NCBI GenBank assembly: GCA_024636595.1
Contig: JAGXGT010000002.1
Span: 1-17,972 of the forward strand
Length of the DNA stretch: 17,972 nt
Direction of reading: 5' to 3'
Source: Sphingomonadales bacterium
GTDB lineage: Bacteria > Pseudomonadota > Alphaproteobacteria > Sphingomonadales > Sphingomonadaceae
Position numbers and translations under genes: made by a program. Shown here piece after piece: positions 1-7,268 of the stretch; positions within the stretch are counted from its first letter, which is position 1; each line of letters opens with the position of its first letter. Under the pieces are notes generated by a model, which saw nothing but the letters and a program-made list of their open reading frames with translations, ran no database searches and was not told the DNA's origin.

Positions 1-963
1 ACATGGGGCCATGCAGCTGTCCTTTGGGACTATTTAGCGGCGAACGGCAAGCCTGGTGGCCTGCTTTCGGACGCAAAGCTGAAGTTGCTCAACAAGGCTG
101 CCATCGCCACTTGCTGGAAACAGGGCAACGGGCTTGCCGGTGACCGCTTCATCTCGGAGCCCATGAGCTGCAAGTTCGATCCTGAGGTTTTGCAATGCAA
201 GGGCGCGGCGGCCGACAGCTGCCTGACCAAATACGAAGTCGTGACCGCGCGCGCCTTCTATTCCGGTCCGGCGGATCGCGACGGCAAGCCGACCTTTTTC
301 GGCTGGCTGCCGGGCAGCGAGATGCCCGGCACCTTCGGCTGGTCCTTCCTGCAAAAGCCGATCGACGATCAGCCACCCTTCGGCGCGCTGTTCAAATGGG
401 CGTTCGGTGCCGACTGGAACTGGAGAGACTTCGATTTTGACCGGGACATGCCGATCCTTGATGCCCGACTGGACACGATCGTCAATGATGCGACGCGCGG
501 CAGCCTTGCCTCTTTCGCCGACCGTGGCGGCAAGCTGATCGTCTTTCACGGCTATGCCGACACGCTCGTGCCGCCGGGCCAGTCGGTCGCCTTCTTCAAT
601 CGCCACGCCAAGCAGATGGGCGGCGCGGCGAAGCTTGCGGACAGTGCGCGATTGTTCATGGCACCGGGCATGATGCATTGCGGCGGGGGTGCCGGCCCGG
701 ATTCTTTCAACGCCACGCTCGGTATTCCGCCCCGTCCCCCATCCGACGATCCGCAGCACGACCTCTTCTCTGCCCTCATCGCCTGGGCCGACAAGGGCGA
801 TGCCCCCGATCGCGTTACCGCGACAAAATTCTCGAGCGAAGATGCCGGCAAGATCGATATGCAGCGGCCGCTGTGCCCATATCCGCAGCGGGCTGTCTAT
901 CGCGGTTTCGGATCGACGGGGGCGGCCAGCAGCTTCCGATGCGAGACTCCGTTGGAACCGTGA
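1..963 (+). CDS. Tannase/feruloyl esterase family protein, 5' end outside window
   Basis: The frame is open from the first base, so the gene is cut by the window edge and 320 C-terminal residues are visible. The family (tannases, feruloyl and related aryl-ester hydrolases, often exported) hydrolyses esters of aromatic acids. Two of the three catalytic positions can be seen: Asp in HGYADTLVPP (visible residue 187) and His in GMMHCGGG (residue 226). The His is followed directly by Cys227, which in this family forms a disulfide with a Cys next to the catalytic Ser; that Ser must lie upstream of the window. A Cys-containing stretch at about residues 51-78 (CKFDPEVLQC, then SCLTKYEV) is also typical. 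The C-terminal half is otherwise full length with no break. The next gene starts 59 bases downstream on the same strand and is also an esterase, so the two may be co-transcribed. Exact substrate cannot be told from this fragment. Confidence 0.88.
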   Translation, partial: TWGHAAVLWDYLAANGKPGGLLSDAKLKLLNKAAIATCWKQGNGLAGDRFISEPMSCKFDPEVLQCKGAAADSCLTKYEVVTARAFYSGPADRDGKPTFFGWLPGSEMPGTFGWSFLQKPIDDQPPFGALFKWAFGADWNWRDFDFDRDMPILDARLDTIVNDATRGSLASFADRGGKLIVFHGYADTLVPPGQSVAFFNRHAKQMGGAAKLADSARLFMAPGMMHCGGGAGPDSFNATLGIPPRPPSDDPQHDLFSALIAWADKGDAPDRVTATKFSSEDAGKIDMQRPLCPYPQRAVYRGFGSTGAASSFRCETPLEP

Positions 964-1022
964 GACGGGCATTGCAGCATCGTCGCGATCCAACAATGAT
1001 CGGTGATTGAAGGGAAGGACCA

Positions 1023-2048
1023 ATGCTGACTCGCCGCGACTTTGCCCGTTTTGCCGCCGCCGGCACCGCCGCCTCGTTCGCGGCGCCTTCGCTGGCCGCA
1101 TCCCTCGGCGATGTTACGATCCAGCCGATTGCCTCGAGTCACGCACCCGGGGAGCTCGCCGTCGCCATCTATCGGCCGCCGGGCTATGACCGACAGCGAG
1201 CAGAACGCTATCCGCTCCTGCTCCTTCTTCACGGTGGCAATGGCAGCGAGCGGGATATCCTCTATTTCCAGTCGGTGTTCGATGCCGAGATTCTTGCCGG
1301 TCGCGTTCCGCCAATGGTAATTGCAATGCCTAGCGCGCGCCGCTCGCTTTACATGGATTACCACGATGGGTCGCAACGCTGGGAAAGCTTCATTCTCCGC
1401 GACGTCCTTCCATTCCTGCGGCGCTCCGAGCATGTCGCGCAAACCCGAGAGCACACCTATATTGGTGGATTGTCGATGGGGGGACTGGGTGCTCTGCGGA
1501 TCGCCTTCAAGCATCCCCGGATTTTTGCCGCCATCGCAGCGCTGGAACCCGCAATCGAGGCGACGCTGACTTGGCAGGGCGTCGGCCCTGAGACCCGGTT
1601 CTGGCGGCCCGAGACCGTGCTATATCCCATATTCGCCCAGCCGGTCGACGCCCGCTATTGGGAGGCCAATAACCCGGCAACCATTGCCAGCCGCGACCCC
1701 AGTCGTCTCCTCGACCTGGGCATCTATCTCGAGGTCGGCGACCAGGACATGCTGTTTCTCTACGAAGGGGTTGAGTTCCTCCACCGCGTCCTGTTCGACG
1801 CGCGGCTTGCGCACGAATATCGTCTGGTGCACGGCGCCGAGCATGTCGGTAGATCCCTGGTACCCCGTATGGCCGACGCACTCAATTTCATCGGCCGCCA
1901 AATATCACCGCCGCTGTGGATCGATGAAGGCGTTCTCGGCCTTCGGGCCATTATGGACCGGCAAAAGCGCAATGCCGATGTTGAGGTTCAGCCAGTCGAT
2001 CCGCGGCAATTGAGAGTGGCGAACACGACCGGACCAAATCCTAAGTAG
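1023..2048 (+). CDS. Tat-exported alpha/beta-hydrolase esterase (esterase D / putative esterase family)
   Basis: The 341-residue product starts with a twin-arginine type signal (TRRDFARFAAAG, residues 3-14) followed by a hydrophobic stretch and an Ala-rich cleavage region near residue 26, so it is probably exported folded. The rest is an alpha/beta hydrolase of the esterase-D-like family: oxyanion-loop motif LLLLLHGGNGS (65-75), nucleophile elbow GGLSMGGLG with Ser151, acid candidates Asp240/Asp242 in VGDQD, and His274 in VHGAEH. A good ribosome site (AAGGGAAGGA) lies just upstream of the ATG. It follows the tannase-like gene by 59 bases, which suggests a joint role in breaking down ester-linked compounds outside the cytoplasm; this is inference. 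The C-terminal 40 residues after the catalytic core resemble no domain I know. Substrate is unknown. Confidence 0.85.
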   Translation: MLTRRDFARFAAAGTAASFAAPSLAASLGDVTIQPIASSHAPGELAVAIYRPPGYDRQRAERYPLLLLLHGGNGSERDILYFQSVFDAEILAGRVPPMVIAMPSARRSLYMDYHDGSQRWESFILRDVLPFLRRSEHVAQTREHTYIGGLSMGGLGALRIAFKHPRIFAAIAALEPAIEATLTWQGVGPETRFWRPETVLYPIFAQPVDARYWEANNPATIASRDPSRLLDLGIYLEVGDQDMLFLYEGVEFLHRVLFDARLAHEYRLVHGAEHVGRSLVPRMADALNFIGRQISPPLWIDEGVLGLRAIMDRQKRNADVEVQPVDPRQLRVANTTGPNPK

Positions 2049-2141
2049 CCACTCCGCAAGCTGATCCTAGCCAGACGGGCGCGACAGCGGGGTGTACCGA
2101 AATGCGGCCACAGTACCAGCCTGATGTTGATTAGCTTCTTC

Positions 2142-2427
2142 CTACCCAAATTTTCTTGGCGCCGGTTTTGGTTGCCGGATCGAATTTAGAAATTCCCAAT
2201 ATTTTTCTCCTTGGTCGGAATGGTCATGAAGAGCGTCAGCTATTGGGGGCTCAAAAAATCGAGCTTCTATGTCGGGAGTTGGGCGCGAAGCGGACGTCCC
2301 TAATGGCATCTTCAAAGGCTTTCTCAATGTGGGTGACCCGCCGGTCGTTAAAACCAAGCTGCTTGCAAACGCCGCGCATGAAGCGCACCGTTCCAGAATC
2401 TAGATTTTTCGAACTCACGCATCTTAA
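2142..2427 (-). pseudogene. Possible decayed minus-strand coding remnant, unrecognised
   Basis: No intact gene fills the gap between the esterase and the EcsC gene. On the minus strand two adjacent frames give protein-like sequence that joins at an A6 run (2253-2258). The upstream piece (open from 2427, with an ATG at 2379) contains FMRGVCKQLGFNDRRVTHIE and runs to a stop at 2251. The downstream piece contains ADALHDHSDQGEKYWEFLNS and stops at 2142. A one-base change in the A-run would join them into one product of roughly 95 residues. I do not recognise the family. The position beside the tRNA-Lys fragment fits decayed cargo at the end of a genomic island. The evidence is composition and reading only, so this could be chance. 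Confidence 0.25.
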
Positions 2428-2438
2428 TCAATCCAAGC

Positions 2439-2458
2439 GGGGTCCCAATGGGGTCCCA
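2439..2458. repeat. Tandem 9-bp direct repeat GGGGTCCCA
   Basis: GGGGTCCCA occurs at 2439-2447 and again at 2450-2458, separated by AT; each copy is itself nearly palindromic. It lies about 130 bases from the tRNA-Lys fragment. Short G-rich tandem repeats close to a tRNA attachment core resemble the arm-type sites bound by tyrosine integrases, but no integrase gene is visible here, so this role is inference. Confidence 0.4.
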
Positions 2459-2587
2459 GAAACGTGCGCTTGGTTGCTTCGGAATGCATCGGCCTGCGTC
2501 GATCTGCGAAATTGCGGATCGCGTTATGCTTTGCTCCGTGCAACGATGTGGATTAATATGCTTTAGCTTGCTCAGACGCTTGTCCCA

Positions 2588-2633
2588 ACTTTTAATCAGT
2601 AGGTCGCTGGTTCGAACCCAGCAGGGCTCACCA
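2588..2633 (+). other. 3' part of tRNA-Lys(UUU) gene: candidate attachment site (att) of an integrated element
   Basis: These 46 bases read as a tRNA-Lys from the anticodon loop to the CCA end: loop CTTTTAA with anticodon TTT at 2591-2593, 3' strand of the anticodon stem TCAGT, variable loop AGGTC, T-arm GCTGG-TTCGAAC-CCAGC (2606-2622), 3' acceptor strand AGGGCTC, discriminator A and encoded CCA (2631-2633). The 5' half is missing: bases before 2588 do not supply the anticodon-stem partner, D-arm or GAGCCC acceptor strand. A T6 run follows at 2636-2641. A copy of just the 3' part of a tRNA gene is the usual distal end of an element inserted by a tyrosine recombinase. The intact tRNA would lie to the left, outside the window, making 1-2587 element DNA and the right side resident chromosome. 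A stray tRNA pseudogene is the alternative. Confidence 0.75.
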
Positions 2634-2667
2634 TATTTTTTGGCATCAATTTGCAGAGGCGATCCGG

Positions 2668-3393
2668 CTATTGGCCGGATGACCGCAGCCGTCGCGCCTG
2701 GAACGCGAACCGGGCAGCCTTGGAAACATCGCCCTGAAATGAAGTGTTTACCGCGCCGCTGACGAGTGCGCCTAGCACCGGGATGAAGGACCCTGCTTTC
2801 TTTTTCGGGATGGCCATGGCGAGGGCGCGGGAAATACGCTCGATCGCCTGGTCGACAAGCGGATCGGCAATCGCCGGGTCCGGATCAACCAGGCTGCCGT
2901 CTGCCTGTATCTGGGTTTCCAGATCGGCAATTCTCTGTTGTCTGACGGTTTTGTCGTTCAGCGCGGCGATTTCCAAAATCTGCAGACGAAAAAGCTGTTC
3001 CGCAGGCCCCTGCCCCTCATATCCATAGGCGCGTCCGGTATCGCGTATATTCCGCGCAGCCAATCCGATCGTCGCGGGAATGTCGGTTGTCATTGTCAAT
3101 GCGCCGCCAAAGCCGGAGAGCGCACCGGTTGTCCCGTTCAGCAATTTTGCCGTATTCTCGATCTTTTTTGCGGCGCGCTGGCAGGCCTGCATATCAGACT
3201 GGTCATGTTTGAAATTGACCAGCTGTGGCTTGCTGGTTGCTGAATCAATCGCCTTGACCAATTTCTCGATCCAACCGGAGGGTACCATTTTTGAGGCGAT
3301 CTTCGTCGCCGGCGAGGTGATCGCTTCAATGCCGCGTCCCAGAAAAGATGGTGAAGCCGTCCGAAATTCATTTTGTTGCTGGATCAAGTCCAT
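2668..3393 (-). CDS. EcsC family protein
   Basis: The 241-residue product matches the EcsC family, named after a protein encoded with the Bacillus EcsAB ABC transporter and of unclear function. Seen in the sequence: a Gly-rich central segment with GALSGFGGALTMTTDIPAT (about residues 91-109), then the conserved pattern RNIRDTGRAYGY, and near the end IPVLGALVSGAVNTSF followed by AARFAFQARRLR, all typical of the family. The start is well supported by AGGAGA six bases before the ATG. The gene is alone and faces away from the fecR-like gene, with 329 bases between their starts. The stop codon lies in a 7-bp hairpin (ATCCGGC/GCCGGAT) without a following T-run. It is the first gene on the chromosomal side of the tRNA-Lys fragment. 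The family call is firm; cellular role is not known to me. Confidence 0.85.
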   Translation of the reverse strand: MDLIQQQNEFRTASPSFLGRGIEAITSPATKIASKMVPSGWIEKLVKAIDSATSKPQLVNFKHDQSDMQACQRAAKKIENTAKLLNGTTGALSGFGGALTMTTDIPATIGLAARNIRDTGRAYGYEGQGPAEQLFRLQILEIAALNDKTVRQQRIADLETQIQADGSLVDPDPAIADPLVDQAIERISRALAMAIPKKKAGSFIPVLGALVSGAVNTSFQGDVSKAARFAFQARRLRSSGQ

Positions 3394-3722
3394 TTTAATC
3401 TCCTGTGATCGCCGCTGCCAGATTGCAGAAATTGTCGCTATGTGACGACAACGTTCGTCCTGCCATTTCGCTCCATCATCTCTGGATTAAACAAGCTGCC
3501 CCTTCAAAAGCCCCGATATGCATGATTTTTGGCCGGACCTGTGGCTCCAACGTGCGTTCTCAAGTTGCGGTTTAGCTGCTGCGAATTGATCATAGCCGTT
3601 TAGCCAAATTTCTCCATTTCGGAGGTCAATCATGCCCTTTAACCCGATATCCAATATTGCTAATTGCGTGCAATGCCGCCAAGTATCGCGGATATTCATT
3701 AGGTCCGGGGGTAAAACAGACC
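3394..3722. other. Divergent intergenic region
   Basis: These 329 bases separate the EcsC gene (minus) from the FecR/barrel gene (plus) and must hold both promoters. I see no convincing -35/-10 pair. A strong Shine-Dalgarno (GGAGG, 3621-3625) sits six bases before an ATG at 3632, and a CTCC/GGAG hairpin (3613-3625) would cover it. The frame from that ATG runs out of phase into the fecR-like gene to 4000 and does not look like protein. It may be a translated leader, or chance. No repeats or RNA gene recognised. Confidence 0.4.
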
Positions 3723-6700
3723 ATGAAGCTGGGAAGAGCCCTATCATTCTGTATGATCGCGCTGTTGGCGCAATTTGCCTCTCCGCAGGCGACGCATGCG
3801 CAGCTTTTGAAGCGGGCAGCCCCTCTCTCCGGACAAATTGCAGCGACCAAGGGTGGCGAGCAGGCGACTCTGCTGCCGCGCAAGACCTGGCAAAGAGCAG
3901 TCACCCAGCAAGATCTCAAGGCGGGCGACGTCTTGCGGACCAATCCCGCAGGCACGCTGGCGATTGTTTTTGCCGACGGTACCCAAGTTCGATTGGGTAG
4001 AAATAGTGTGATGGTGGTCCGGCTGGTCGGCAAGAGCGGGCCGGCGACCCTGTCGCTCCAGCGCGGTCGTGCCTGGGGCCGCAGCCCGCGCAAACGAAGC
4101 AATCTTTCGATCGAGACGCCGTCGGCAACGGCGGCGATCCGGGGCACGGAATGGGCGATCACCGCGGATGACAATTCCAGCCAGTTGCAGGTGTTTTCCG
4201 GATCGGTGGAACTATCGAACGAAGCGGGGTCGCTGACGGTCGAGGCGGGGCAAGCGGCATCGGTCTTGCGCGGTCAGGCACCGACACGGACCGTGCTGGT
4301 CAACCCGAGCGGGCGCGAACAGATGCTCTATTTTGTCAACCTGTCCAGCGGGCTGGATTTGCTGGGCAATCAGAGCGAAACCTTTCTTCGGGCACGGCAA
4401 TCGGGTGCCGAAGGGGATTGGGACGCGGCGTCCCGGCAGTTCGCCGATCTCGCCGAGTCAGACAATCCGGCAGACCGCGCCGCGGGTGCCTATGGCCGCT
4501 ATATTGCTGCGGTACAATTGGGCGAGATGCCATCACCGCCCGGTCTGGACGCAACCGCTGAAAGCTATCTCGCCCGCAGTCTGATCGCCGCTTATGATGG
4601 TGATCTGCAAGCTGCCAAGCAAATCGCGGATGAAGGGCTGACCGCCTTCCCGGATGCCGCATCACTTTATCAGGCCAAGGCGGATGTGGAGGCACTGTTG
4701 GGTGATGCAGATGCCGCCATCGCGACCATAGCCAAGGCCCGCGCAGCTTTTCCTGCCGACATCACCCTCGCGATTGGCGAAGCCGATCTGCTACGCGATT
4801 ATCGCGGCAGCCCGAAGGCGGCCCGCGACCTGTTGCAACCCGTATTGGCGGCTGATCCGGACAATTTTCTCGCCCAGAAAGCGCAGGCGAAAAACTGGAT
4901 GGCGATTGGCGGACTGAAGGAAGCCGACCGCCTTGTAACAAAGGCGATGACGACGCGGCCCTACGACGCCGAACTGGTCAGCATGCGGGCACAGATTTTG
5001 CTAGAGCAGAATAGATTGTCTGCTGCCAAGGTGGAGATCGACAAGGCGCTGGAAATGGACCCCGGCAATGCTCTCGCTGGGAATGCGCTGGCGCAATATT
5101 GGCGGCGCAAGGACCAGCAGGACGATGCGCTGGCGGCGTCGCTGGCCGCGTCGGCGCACAATCCGGATTATGGCGTAGGCTTTCTGGGTTTGGCGCAGGT
5201 ACAGCACGAATTGGGCGAGCCGGGGCTGGCCGAACAGCAGCTCGATACCGCTGACCGGCTTGATCCCTATAACCCGGCCATTCCCCTCGCACGCACCGGC
5301 GTCGCCCTGCATGATTTTGCCGCCGATGATGCGATTAACAGCGCCCGCGAGGCACTGGATCGCTATCGCGCGCGGGGCGGTGAATATGTAAATCTTTCCG
5401 AAAACCGGGAAACCGGCAGTCTGGTCTCCCAGGCGTTTCGCTTCCTCGATCTCGAAGGCTGGGGTCGCTATTATGCAGACCGCGTGTTCGACAGCTTTAC
5501 CCCGTCCAGCTATTTCGATCAGGCGATCAATCAGACCCCCGGCCCGTTTCTGATCCGCAACGCCGATGGCAGTTACAATGCCCAACAGGCAGAAAATTTC
5601 GACCGCCTGTCCAGCTTTCTGCAGGGGGTCGCGCTCGATCCCTTGAGCGTCGCCAGTTCCAAGCGGCGCTTGCGCTTCGACAATGGCAATTTCGTCGAAC
5701 CCAACATCGGCGTGTCGATGTTGGATGAAAAGCTGCGCAACCAGAAGACCGTCAGTGCCGGGCTCGACACGATCTTTGATGCACCCCTGCCCACGGCGAT
5801 CTGGCTGCGCGGCAATTATACCGATGTCACCGATCATCGCCGTCGTCCGGACATCAGTCCATTCTCGCGCCGACGCGGCGGTGAGAGCTGGTTCTTGAGC
5901 AGCTATGTCGGGCTGGAGCTGACCCCCTCGGACAGTTTGGTGATCAATGCCGAATTGAACCATGACAAAGGCCTGTCCGAAACGAATATTCTTGCTGGTT
6001 TCGACAACAGCTTTGAACTGGAAGAAGATCGCGAGAAGGACCGGAACTTCCTGTTCGGATTATATAATCACGAATTTGGTTATCGCGACCAGATGACCCT
6101 TGCAGCCGGCTTTGGCAGCTCGCAATTGAATGTCATCACAATCGACACCACAAGTGGCCAACCATTTGCCGACCAGTTGACGCGAGATCGCGATTCCTTC
6201 ACCTATCTCAGCGCTAATTATGCCAAGGGTTTTGGTTCTCTGGACCTGCGGATTGGCGCGGAATGGAACGATGTGCGCACCAGTCTGTTTAGCGCGGGCT
6301 ATAATTTTGCACAGGACCTGATTGCGCCGGGCGCGCCGCCAATAGGGGCTGAATTTCGTACCACCGAAGCACGGGCCTATCTCGATCTGCGTTATCATCC
6401 GATCGAAGCGCTGGTCTTGCAGGGGCAATTGGAAGGCGTCGCGCGTGACATTGGCGGATTTTCCGAAGATCTGCTCAACTGGCGTCTCGGTGCATCGTAC
6501 GAACCGATCGAAGGGCAATGGCTGCGTGCCGCATATATTCGCCAGAGCCGTGGCCTGTTCGATTTCAGCTTTCGCCCGGTCTCAATCGTCGGCCTGCAAC
6601 CCAATTCGGCGCCCAGCTTTCGCCAAAGCCGGGGCGACAGTCTGATCTTTCGCTGGGATGCCGAATGGTCCGATCGCCTGTTCACGACGGTGGAATATCA

Positions 6701-7268
6701 GGACCAGCAATTGGAGGCGGTGCAATATGCCATTCCCGACCTGCCAGTGAACATCGCTGGCTTTCCGGTATCGGTCAAACGGATCAGCGCCCAGGCGAAT
6801 TTATGGCTGGGCGGCAATATCGGGCTGCGCGCCGCCTACGCCTATACCGACAGCGCGATTGAAGGCGGGTTCGTTTCCGGTGACAATGTCAGCCAGGCGA
6901 TCGGACCGAGCTATGGCTGCGCCACTGGTGGCCTGGGTTTCAACTTTGCCTGTATCTATGAACTGGGTGACCGGCTGCCGTTCGTGCCGGGCCATTTCGG
7001 TCGCGCATCGATCGTCTGGAGCGTGCCGGTCCCGGTCCGGTTGAAGGCAACATTATCGGGCAGCTATATCGGCGGCCAGAGCGACGATCTGGGCCTGCCG
7101 ATTGAAGATGTCATGCTGGTTGATGCCAAGCTGGAATGGGAACCGCTGGACCGGCGACTGGCGCTCAACCTGTCCCTGCTGAACCTGTTCGACAAGCAAT
7201 ATGACTCGGCGACCGACGTCGCGGCACCACGGCTGACGGTGGTTGCGGGTGTCAGGGTGCGATTCTGA
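3723..7268 (+). CDS. Exported FecR-domain / TPR / outer-membrane beta-barrel fusion protein
   Basis: The product has about 1181 residues. I chose the ATG at 3723 because it opens a normal signal peptide (MKLGRALSFCMIALLAQF, cleavage after THAQ); the frame extends further to a TTG at 3657, but those codons only lengthen the N-terminus. Domains in order: a FecR-like domain (about 40-180; LKAGDVLRTN, ADGTQVRLG, AAIRGTEWAI, VFSGSVEL), tetratricopeptide repeats (about 230-540; pairs such as DWDAASRQFADLAES and GDADAAIATIAKARAAFP), then about 500 residues of alternating aromatic/polar strands ending in AGVRVRF with a terminal Phe, as in outer-membrane barrels; NLFDKQYD near the end resembles TonB-dependent receptors. 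I see no plug domain or TonB box, so transport is doubtful. The stop abuts the start of the CHASE2 cyclase (TGA then ATG), implying coupled translation. It probably sits in the outer membrane with FecR and TPR parts in the periplasm. Confidence 0.82.
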   Translation: MKLGRALSFCMIALLAQFASPQATHAQLLKRAAPLSGQIAATKGGEQATLLPRKTWQRAVTQQDLKAGDVLRTNPAGTLAIVFADGTQVRLGRNSVMVVRLVGKSGPATLSLQRGRAWGRSPRKRSNLSIETPSATAAIRGTEWAITADDNSSQLQVFSGSVELSNEAGSLTVEAGQAASVLRGQAPTRTVLVNPSGREQMLYFVNLSSGLDLLGNQSETFLRARQSGAEGDWDAASRQFADLAESDNPADRAAGAYGRYIAAVQLGEMPSPPGLDATAESYLARSLIAAYDGDLQAAKQIADEGLTAFPDAASLYQAKADVEALLGDADAAIATIAKARAAFPADITLAIGEADLLRDYRGSPKAARDLLQPVLAADPDNFLAQKAQAKNWMAIGGLKEADRLVTKAMTTRPYDAELVSMRAQILLEQNRLSAAKVEIDKALEMDPGNALAGNALAQYWRRKDQQDDALAASLAASAHNPDYGVGFLGLAQVQHELGEPGLAEQQLDTADRLDPYNPAIPLARTGVALHDFAADDAINSAREALDRYRARGGEYVNLSENRETGSLVSQAFRFLDLEGWGRYYADRVFDSFTPSSYFDQAINQTPGPFLIRNADGSYNAQQAENFDRLSSFLQGVALDPLSVASSKRRLRFDNGNFVEPNIGVSMLDEKLRNQKTVSAGLDTIFDAPLPTAIWLRGNYTDVTDHRRRPDISPFSRRRGGESWFLSSYVGLELTPSDSLVINAELNHDKGLSETNILAGFDNSFELEEDREKDRNFLFGLYNHEFGYRDQMTLAAGFGSSQLNVITIDTTSGQPFADQLTRDRDSFTYLSANYAKGFGSLDLRIGAEWNDVRTSLFSAGYNFAQDLIAPGAPPIGAEFRTTEARAYLDLRYHPIEALVLQGQLEGVARDIGGFSEDLLNWRLGASYEPIEGQWLRAAYIRQSRGLFDFSFRPVSIVGLQPNSAPSFRQSRGDSLIFRWDAEWSDRLFTTVEYQDQQLEAVQYAIPDLPVNIAGFPVSVKRISAQANLWLGGNIGLRAAYAYTDSAIEGGFVSGDNVSQAIGPSYGCATGGLGFNFACIYELGDRLPFVPGHFGRASIVWSVPVPVRLKATLSGSYIGGQSDDLGLPIEDVMLVDAKLEWEPLDRRLALNLSLLNLFDKQYDSATDVAAPRLTVVAGVRVRF

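Noticed and set aside
34..1101. 355-codon open frame on the minus strand
   Set aside because: Fully antisense to the tannase-like gene, rich in Arg and Ala as expected from the opposite strand of GC-rich coding DNA, with no recognisable motif.
2520..2633. Complete tRNA-Lys gene
   Set aside because: No 5' acceptor strand, D-arm or 5' anticodon-stem strand can be found before 2588; only the 3' part is present.
2662..2680. Hairpin ATCCGGC/GCCGGAT at the end of the EcsC gene as a terminator
   Set aside because: Only 7 bp, overlaps the stop codon and has no T-run after it in the gene's direction.
3487..3747. 86-codon minus frame in the divergent intergenic region
   Set aside because: Overlaps the start of the FecR/barrel gene and has no recognisable motif; a shorter start inside it is possible but unsupported.
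3632..4000. 122-codon plus frame with an excellent Shine-Dalgarno (GGAGG) before its ATG
   Set aside because: It runs out of phase into the signal peptide and FecR domain of the real gene and its sequence does not look like protein. Kept only as a possible leader in the intergenic entry.
5001..5963. 320-codon open frame on the minus strand
   Set aside because: Antisense shadow of the FecR/TPR/barrel gene; the plus frame has clear domains across it.
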